Positions 6,374-11,241 of a stretch of DNA of 11,241 nt are shown in pieces (the stretch's first letter is position 1; every line of letters begins with the position of its first letter). The notes below the pieces were generated by a model. That model ran no database searches. It was not told the origin of the DNA and saw nothing but the letters and a program-made list of their open reading frames with translations. The DNA is from Rhodospirillales bacterium (lineage in GTDB: Bacteria > Pseudomonadota > Alphaproteobacteria > Rhodospirillales_A > JACZKS01): positions 1 to 11,241 of the forward strand of contig JABGRG010000119.1 in the NCBI GenBank assembly GCA_018648445.1, read 5' to 3'. A program made the translations under genes and the position numbers.

Positions 6374-6422
6374 CGGGGCATAATAACGGCGCTTGCAAGA
6401 GTTTGATCGGGGTGGGTCACCA

Positions 6423-6929
6423 ATGAACGTGTTGGTTTTCAGCGACAAATGGCTGAGCAAAATTCTTGAGTGGTTGCTCGTCGTCGTGTTCTTCGGCTTC
6501 TTTGCCATGGTTTGCACCCTCGTTGTGATGCGTTATGGATTTGGAACCACGATTGTCGGCGGCAACGAAGGGGTGACGGTGGCTTTTGTGTTCACGGTCG
6601 CCATCGGCGCGGCGGTAGCCATATCTCGGCGCGATCACATTGCCATCACCTACTTCATTAACTTTCTGCCGCTCCCGGCCAAGAAGGTGATCTACATAAT
6701 CGGACTGCTTCTGATCGCCTTTATCAACGTCATCATGATTTCCTATTCCATCCGGTGGATTGAGCTTTCCGGCGGCGCCGCGTGGCAGCCGTTCCGGTTC
6801 GCGCAAGGCTACTTTCAGGCGGCGATACCGCTGGGATGCGGGCTGGCCGTACTATTCTGTTTCAACAAGATCGCCCTGACGCTGGGCGGGCACGAATCCG
6901 TCGAACATGTGTGGATGCCGGAAGACTGA
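6423..6929 (+). CDS. TRAP transporter small membrane subunit, DctQ type
   Basis: This integral membrane protein (168 residues) is the small subunit that partners the DctM-type channel. Four hydrophobic segments are visible at about 15-37, 47-67, 87-107 and 128-150. The family signature is present: VVMRYGFGTTIVGGNE after the first segment, then AVAISRRDHIAITYF after the second. ATG at 6423 is chosen because a G-rich ribosome binding site (GGGGTGGG) precedes it; an in-frame TTG at 6393 would add ten residues that do not belong to the family. It is 95 bases after the binding-protein gene and 46 before the DctM-type gene. Confidence 0.93.
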   Translation: MNVLVFSDKWLSKILEWLLVVVFFGFFAMVCTLVVMRYGFGTTIVGGNEGVTVAFVFTVAIGAAVAISRRDHIAITYFINFLPLPAKKVIYIIGLLLIAFINVIMISYSIRWIELSGGAAWQPFRFAQGYFQAAIPLGCGLAVLFCFNKIALTLGGHESVEHVWMPED

Positions 6930-6975
6930 GCTTTTCCGAGGCGAATAACAAAAACAGAGTTTACGGGACGCTTTA

Positions 6976-8256
6976 ATGCTTATCTTGCTGGCCAGTCTTT
7001 TCGTTTTTATCATTTTGGGCGTTCCCATCGGGTATTCGCTCGGCCTTTCTTCTTTCGCCTATTTCTTCTTCGAGCAACCCGCGCTGATGGGCATCCTTCC
7101 GCAGCGCCTGTTCGCGGGCATGAACAATTACGCGCTTATCGCGCTCCCGTTATTCATCCTTATGGGGCAGGTGATGAATTCGGGCGGCATTACGGCCCGT
7201 CTTCTCGATTTCTCCATGCTGTTCGTCGGGCGTTTCAAGGGCGGCCTGGGCCTGGTCAATGTCCTTGCCAGCATGATCTTTGGCGGAATTTCCGGATCGG
7301 CCGCGTCGGACACGGCGTCCATCGGTTCGATCCTGATACCCGAGATGAAACGGCGCGGATATTCGGTGCGTTTCGCCGCCGGTATCACGGTCGCGTCATC
7401 GACCATGGGAATGATCATCCCGCCCAGCATGGGCATGGTGCTGTACGCCATCGTCGCCCAGGAATCGGTGGGCCAGTTGTTCATGGCCGGGATTATTCCG
7501 GGGATTATGATCGGGTTTTTTCAGTTTGGTATCGTCTACTGGCTTTCCATCCGGCGCGACTATCCCATGGAAAAAGTGCCGTTCACTGCGGAAAACGTCG
7601 TCCGACAGTTCCGCCGGTCTGGCCTCGTTCTGCTCATGCCAATCCTGGTCGTTGGCTCTGTCGTATTCGGCATTGCGACGCCGACGGAGTCGGCCGGTCT
7701 TGGCGTGTTGTACGGGCTTATCATCGGGCTTTTCATCGTCGGGACAGATTCTTTCAAGACGTTTCCCCGATCCTTGCATTCCGCCATCATCACGACGGCC
7801 AAGATCATGGTCGTGATCGCCTTCTCGCAGCTTTACATCTGGGTGCTGGCGCTGGAGCGCATCCCCGATGCTTTAGCCGCTTTCGTCATCAGCCTCGAAC
7901 TGGGGCCAACGGCGCTTTTGATGCTGATGTCCGTGGTTATTCTGATCGCCGGGACGTTCATTGACGTAAGCCCGGCCATTCTGCTGCTGACGCCGGTGCT
8001 GCTGCCTGCGGTCACGGCGGTCGGCGTTTCGGGCGTTCATTTTGGCGTGCTTATGGTTTCGGGGCTGGCGGTGGGTACCTGCACCCCGCCGGTTGGCACT
8101 TGCCTGAACGTTTGCGCGGCCATTGCGCGCATGGGTATCGGGCAGATTTTCGTGGGCGCCGCGCCTTTCCTGGCCGCCAACACATTCGTGCTTTTCCTGA
8201 TTTGTATTTTCCCTGATTTGGTCATGTGGATTCCAAGAATGGTTTACGGCAACTAA
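6976..8256 (+). CDS. TRAP transporter large membrane subunit, DctM type
   Basis: This 426-residue protein is the transport channel subunit, driven by an ion gradient, typically sodium. It has about a dozen hydrophobic segments. Family landmarks are GGISGSAASDTASIGSILIP, then EMKRRGYSVRFAAGITVASS, then the IIPPSMGMVLYAIVAQESVG stretch, IATPTESAGLGVLYGL, and near the end TCTPPVGTCLNVC. The length is normal for the family. The start at 6976 has only a weak upstream purine stretch (GGGAC), which may mean translation depends on the preceding gene. The gene is followed after 202 bases by the second dehydrogenase, with no terminator between, so read-through into the catabolic genes is likely. Confidence 0.95.
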   Translation: MLILLASLFVFIILGVPIGYSLGLSSFAYFFFEQPALMGILPQRLFAGMNNYALIALPLFILMGQVMNSGGITARLLDFSMLFVGRFKGGLGLVNVLASMIFGGISGSAASDTASIGSILIPEMKRRGYSVRFAAGITVASSTMGMIIPPSMGMVLYAIVAQESVGQLFMAGIIPGIMIGFFQFGIVYWLSIRRDYPMEKVPFTAENVVRQFRRSGLVLLMPILVVGSVVFGIATPTESAGLGVLYGLIIGLFIVGTDSFKTFPRSLHSAIITTAKIMVVIAFSQLYIWVLALERIPDALAAFVISLELGPTALLMLMSVVILIAGTFIDVSPAILLLTPVLLPAVTAVGVSGVHFGVLMVSGLAVGTCTPPVGTCLNVCAAIARMGIGQIFVGAAPFLAANTFVLFLICIFPDLVMWIPRMVYGN

Positions 8257-8282
8257 TTCGAATTTGAAGTTAGCGGACACAC

Positions 8283-8440
8283 TGAGGATTCCTTCCGGGA
8301 TCGTGTTCGCCCGCCAAACGACGCATTGCGCCGATCGACGGTGAAATTCTCACATTGTTCCGCCGCGCAACCCGAGAAAAGGAAGCGGTGGGTTTTGTAT
8401 CGTCGGTTCCGGCCCAGCCCGCACGAAAAGGAGGGCCGGA
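8283..8440 (+). promoter_or_regulatory. Structured intercistronic leader before the second dehydrogenase (leader 2)
   Basis: This element resembles leader 1. TGAGGATT (8283-8290) pairs with AATTCTCA (8345-8352), with one G-U in place of the G-C of leader 1, and again encloses 54 bases. GACGC-ATT-GCGCC (8320-8332) lies at the same 36-base offset as the internal hairpin of leader 1. Shared blocks include GAGGATTCCTT, GGGAT, GTGAAAT and a GGTGGGTTTTGT stretch. Near the end TCCGGCCC (8408-8415) pairs with GGGCCGGA (8433-8440), just upstream of the ribosome binding site GGAGG (8447-8451). I see no clear promoter between 8257 and 8283, so it is probably read as part of the TRAP transcript. Confidence 0.5.
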
Positions 8441-8458
8441 CAAAACGGAGGAAATGAA

Positions 8459-9346
8459 ATGACACGTGCAGGCGTTATAGGACTTGGCGATATGGGCAGC
8501 GGCCTGGCCAAGCATCTCATCGGAAACGGTTTTGAAACGACGGGCTTGGACCTTAGCAAAGAGCGCATGGCCGCGTTTGTTGAAATGGGCGGAAAAGCGG
8601 CGGCCAGCGCTGCCGAAGTCGGTGAAAATTCCGACGCCGTCTATGTCATGGTCATGAACGGCGGGCAGGCCAAGGGGGTTATCTTAGGCGACGGCCTGAT
8701 CAAAACCATGAAGCCGGGATCGGTCGTTATCCTGACCGCCACCATCATGGCCACCGAAGCCCGCGAGATCGCCGAAGGTCTCAAGGGATCGGGTATCGAA
8801 ATGATCGACAGCCCCGTCAGCGGCGGTTTCCCCGGCGCGCAAACGGGCACGCTGACCATGATGGCGGCGGGTCCGGCGGCGGTGCTGGAGACCTACAAAC
8901 CAGTCATGGAAGCGGTCAGCAAGGTCATCCATATCGTTGGCGACGAGGTTGGCCAGGGTCAAACCGTAAAGGCCTGCCTGCAATCGTTGATCGGCTCCAT
9001 CTTCTCGGCCACCTGCGAAGCAGCGGCGTTGGCGGCAAAGGCTGGCGTCAGCGGACAGGTTCTTCACAACGTGTTCAGCACGTCGGGAGCGGGGTGCGGC
9101 GTCGCCAACGGGGCTCTTGAAAACATCATCGACCGCAAGTTCGTGGGCACCGGAAGCCATATCGCCACCATGCACAAGGATCTGACCATTGTGATGGATA
9201 TGGCCCGCGAACTGGGCGTGCCGCTGTTTACCGCAGCCACCGCCATGCAGTTGTTCCAGTCCGCCAAAACCAAGCATCCTGAAGGCGACAACTGGATTAT
9301 CGCGAAAGTTATGGAAGACATCGTTGGTGCGGAATTGCACCGCTAG
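8459..9346 (+). CDS. NAD(P)-dependent beta-hydroxyacid dehydrogenase (3-hydroxyisobutyrate dehydrogenase family), copy 2
   Basis: This 295-residue enzyme is a close paralogue of the one at 2937. It shares the Rossmann motif GLGDMGSGLAKHLIGNG (8-24), the acidic end of the second strand (D31 in GLDLSKER), the substrate motif DSPVSGGFPGAQTGTL and the catalytic lysine K171 in GQGQTVKACLQSL. Gln is again found four residues after the lysine, where many family members have Asn. ATG at 8459 is preceded by GGAGG seven bases upstream. A short upstream frame ends with TGA overlapping the start as ATGA. The gene sits 18 bases before the isomerase-like gene and downstream of the TRAP genes, so it most likely acts on the imported compound. 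Substrate unknown. Differences from copy 1 cluster in the helix after the Rossmann fold and around residues 207-217, so the two may differ in substrate or timing. Confidence 0.93.
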   Translation: MTRAGVIGLGDMGSGLAKHLIGNGFETTGLDLSKERMAAFVEMGGKAAASAAEVGENSDAVYVMVMNGGQAKGVILGDGLIKTMKPGSVVILTATIMATEAREIAEGLKGSGIEMIDSPVSGGFPGAQTGTLTMMAAGPAAVLETYKPVMEAVSKVIHIVGDEVGQGQTVKACLQSLIGSIFSATCEAAALAAKAGVSGQVLHNVFSTSGAGCGVANGALENIIDRKFVGTGSHIATMHKDLTIVMDMARELGVPLFTAATAMQLFQSAKTKHPEGDNWIIAKVMEDIVGAELHR

Positions 9347-9364
9347 AAAAGAGGGAACAGACCA

Positions 9365-10225
9365 ATGAAATTAGGTGTTATCACAGACGGAATTAGCCGC
9401 GACTTCGAACATGCCCTGAAGGTCATGAAGGAGTTCGACCTCGAATATGCCGAACTGCAATTCCTGTGGGACAAGGAAGTCGGCGATCTGGACGCCGATC
9501 AGCGCAAAAAAGCTCTGGCGCTGATCAAGGACTACGACGTCAAGGTGTCGTGCATTTCCCGCCACGTCTTCGGCAACCTGCCCATGGCCTCCGAAGTGGG
9601 CGACGAAGCGCACAGCACGCACATGGCTGGCTTGCAGCGTGTCATCGACATGGCCCACGAATTCGACGTCGGCATGGTGCGCATCATGAGCGGCAAGAAG
9701 GAAATGATCCTGTGGGGCTATAACGGCGCCGAAAAATGGAACGTCGCCAACGGGGCCTGGGATTCGCTGGTACGGCTCGTCGAGCCCGCCATCCGTCTGG
9801 CCGAAAAAGAAGACGTCCAACTGGTTGTCGAAACCGGCAACGGAAACATGATCAACTCGGCCTATACGGCCTGCAAGTTGATCGATGATCTCGGCACCGA
9901 CCGCTTGAAAGTGTTGTGGGATTCGGCCAATGCCTGCTTCTGCCACGAACGTATGTACCCGGACGCCTACGAAACCATGAAGGGCGGCTATCTGGGCCAC
10001 GTGCATATCAAGGACGTTCAGGTCAATACGCCGCAGGCGACCCTTGAAGTGCGCGAAATGTGCAAGGGACAGCTTGCCGACCAGTTCCAGCCCGCCGCCG
10101 ACGCCATGCGCGCCGACGGTTACGACGGCGTGATCTCGCTGGAAAGCGTGTATCACCCGGGCAACGGCAATTTCGAAGACGGCTTCCGGGCCTGCATCGG
10201 AAAATTCAAGGAAATCTTCGGTTAA
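9365..10225 (+). CDS. Sugar phosphate isomerase/epimerase-like TIM-barrel protein
   Basis: This 286-residue cytoplasmic protein belongs to the xylose-isomerase-like TIM-barrel (AP endonuclease 2) superfamily, which includes hydroxypyruvate isomerase, 2-oxo-tetronate isomerase, and inositol and ketose epimerases. The four metal-ligand positions are readable: E156 (LVVETGNGN), D186 (VLWDSANACF), H212 or H214 (GHVHIKD) and E260 (VISLES). So it should be an active divalent-metal enzyme. It starts at ATG 9365 after GAGGG and is 18 bases behind the dehydrogenase, arguing for one pathway. It is slightly longer than hydroxypyruvate or 2-oxo-tetronate isomerases (about 260), with an insert around 108-130. 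The reaction is inferred to be isomerisation or epimerisation of a keto-acid or sugar derivative. The exact substrate is not known. Confidence 0.88.
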   Translation: MKLGVITDGISRDFEHALKVMKEFDLEYAELQFLWDKEVGDLDADQRKKALALIKDYDVKVSCISRHVFGNLPMASEVGDEAHSTHMAGLQRVIDMAHEFDVGMVRIMSGKKEMILWGYNGAEKWNVANGAWDSLVRLVEPAIRLAEKEDVQLVVETGNGNMINSAYTACKLIDDLGTDRLKVLWDSANACFCHERMYPDAYETMKGGYLGHVHIKDVQVNTPQATLEVREMCKGQLADQFQPAADAMRADGYDGVISLESVYHPGNGNFEDGFRACIGKFKEIFG

Positions 10226-10251
10226 TCCAGCGAATTCTCCTAGCGATACAT

Positions 10252-10291
10252 GCCGCCCAGCCCCTGAGAACCGGGGGCTGGGCGGCCTTTT
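10252..10291 (+). terminator. Rho-independent terminator of the TRAP/catabolic operon
   Basis: GCCGCCCAGCCCC (10252-10264) pairs perfectly with GGGGCTGGGCGGC (10274-10286), 13 bp, with a 9-base loop, followed by CTTTT. It stands 26 bases after the isomerase-like stop and ends three bases before the stop codon of the convergent lyase gene. On the opposite strand no T-run follows the stem, so it should act mainly on plus-strand transcripts. Confidence 0.92.
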
Positions 10292-10293
10292 AA

Positions 10294-11193
10294 TTACGGC
10301 GCGACGCTTTTTATGATGGTGCCGTCCAGAGCTTCGTAGTCGCCGTATTTGATGACCTCGTAAAGTCGCTTGCGGGTTTGCATCCGCGATAATTGCGGCT
10401 CGGTCGTGCCGTCTGTGGCGAGTTGGGCGTAGAACTCTCCCATGGCGTGGGCCGCGATGCGCAACGAGGACACCGGCCAGATCACCATTTTGTAGCCCAT
10501 TTCCTCCAGTTGATCGGCGGCGAGGGACGGCGATCGCCCAAACTCCGTCATGTTGGCCAGCAAGGGGCAATCCAGAGCCTTGGCGACGGCGGCGAAATCT
10601 TCGGGCGAGGTCAGGGCCTCGGGGAAAATCGCGTCGGCGCCTGCGTCCATGTAAAGGCGCGCACGCCGGACCAGCCCGTCCAGCCCTTCGTCGGCAAACG
10701 CGTCCGATCTGGCGACGATGCGCAAATGGGTTCGCGCCGCAGCCGCCGCCGCGATTTTGGCGGCCATTTGTTCGGGCGTTACCAGGGTTTTGTCGTTGAG
10801 GTGGCCGCACTTCTTGGGCAGCACCTGATCCTCGATTTGAACGGCGGCCGCGCCCGCCTGCTCCAACTCGCGCACCAGACGCATGGCGTTGAGCGCCTCG
10901 CCGTATCCGGTGTCGCCGTCGGCCAATATGGGAAGCCCGGTGACACGCGCGATTGAGCGGGTGACCAGGCAAAGCTCCTCAAGGGTCAGAATGCCCAGAT
11001 CGGGCAATCCTAAGCTGGCGCACACGGCTGCGCCCGATACGTAAAGCGCATCGAAGCCTGCGTCCTTGGCCAGCAATCCGGCCATGGCGTTGTGGGCCCC
11101 GGGAATGCGCAGTATGCGTTGTTCGGCCAAAAGTGCGCCAAACCGTTCTCCCGCTGGCGTGCGTGGAGCATCATCATGCTGAAGCCATGTCAT
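10294..11193 (-). CDS. Methylisocitrate lyase-like protein (isocitrate lyase/PEP mutase superfamily)
   Basis: This 299-residue cytoplasmic lyase cleaves a C-C bond in a 2-hydroxy tricarboxylic or dicarboxylic acid; methylisocitrate gives pyruvate and succinate. The signature sequence is clear: ILADGDTGYGEALNAMR (metal-site aspartates D92 and D94), EDQVLPKKCGHLNDK with catalytic Cys129, VARSDAFADEG, IFPEALTSPEDF, LANMTEFGRSP and MQTRKRLYEVIKYGDYE. Length matches PrpB (about 296). ATG at 11191-11193 follows a strong AAAGGAGG site. After the KKCGH motif, LNDK replaces the RPNK that I remember for PrpB of the methylcitrate cycle, so another substrate such as 2,3-dimethylmalate is possible. No methylcitrate synthase or dehydratase gene is within the window. 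It converges on the TRAP operon and is transcribed from outside the shown operon. Confidence 0.88.
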   Translation of the reverse strand: MTWLQHDDAPRTPAGERFGALLAEQRILRIPGAHNAMAGLLAKDAGFDALYVSGAAVCASLGLPDLGILTLEELCLVTRSIARVTGLPILADGDTGYGEALNAMRLVRELEQAGAAAVQIEDQVLPKKCGHLNDKTLVTPEQMAAKIAAAAAARTHLRIVARSDAFADEGLDGLVRRARLYMDAGADAIFPEALTSPEDFAAVAKALDCPLLANMTEFGRSPSLAADQLEEMGYKMVIWPVSSLRIAAHAMGEFYAQLATDGTTEPQLSRMQTRKRLYEVIKYGDYEALDGTIIKSVAP

Positions 11194-11241
11194 TGTTTTT
11201 CTCCTCCTTTATGATTCTTATTATTACTACTCTCTACTACT

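Noticed and set aside
2937..9346. The two similar dehydrogenase genes as ends of a composite mobile element
   Set aside because: They are diverged coding paralogues in direct orientation, with no transposase, terminal inverted repeats or target-site duplications seen.
9371..10972. 533-residue minus-strand open frame across the isomerase-like and lyase genes
   Set aside because: It overlaps two well-supported genes in other frames or strand and spans a strong terminator. The translation is low-complexity Arg/Gly-rich in the lyase part and shadow-like elsewhere.
11210..11241. TTATTATTACTACTCTCTACTACT repeat-like end of the window as a microsatellite
   Set aside because: The stretch is short, imperfect and cut by the window edge. 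It is more simply the AT-rich region upstream of the lyase gene.

Overview
The window reads as part of a GC-rich proteobacterial chromosome or large replicon. An alphaproteobacterium, perhaps of the Rhodospirillales, is my best guess from codon usage, the dense transporter and catabolic gene content and the LacI-type control. That assignment is an inference, because no rRNA or other marker gene is present. I see no tRNA, CRISPR array, insertion sequence, phage gene or replication origin.

Left part (1-2575, minus strand). This holds the end of a branched-chain-amino-acid-type ABC importer: a periplasmic binding protein (868-2034 plus stop at 865-867) followed by a LivH-type permease cut off by the window edge (1-794). 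A terminator-like hairpin lies between them (817-850). A 265-base gap separates them from a small hypothetical protein with one C-terminal membrane segment (2300-2575).

Middle and right part (2700-10291). This looks like one catabolic locus. A beta-hydroxyacid dehydrogenase gene (2937-3827) converges on a LacI-family regulator (3871-4914). The regulator is divergent from a TRAP transporter operon made of a DctP-type binding protein (5329-6327), a DctQ-type small subunit (6423-6929) and a DctM-type large subunit (6976-8256). The operon continues into a second, closely related beta-hydroxyacid dehydrogenase (8459-9346) and a xylose-isomerase-like TIM-barrel protein (9365-10225), and it ends at a strong terminator (10252-10291). 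The simplest reading is that the TRAP system imports a small organic or sugar acid, which a dehydrogenase and an isomerase or epimerase then process under control of the LacI regulator. A tetronate-type (four-carbon sugar acid) pathway is one candidate, but the kinase and decarboxylase/aldolase expected for it are not in the window.

Right edge. A methylisocitrate-lyase-like gene (10294-11193, minus) converges on that operon.

The most interesting non-coding signal is a pair of related structured leaders, one in front of the TRAP operon (about 5104-5265) and one between the TRAP genes and the second dehydrogenase (about 8283-8440). They share sequence blocks, a closing helix with exactly 54 bases between its strands, and an internal hairpin at the same offset. 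A weaker third copy may precede the first dehydrogenase. This could be a cis-regulatory RNA shared by the genes of one pathway.
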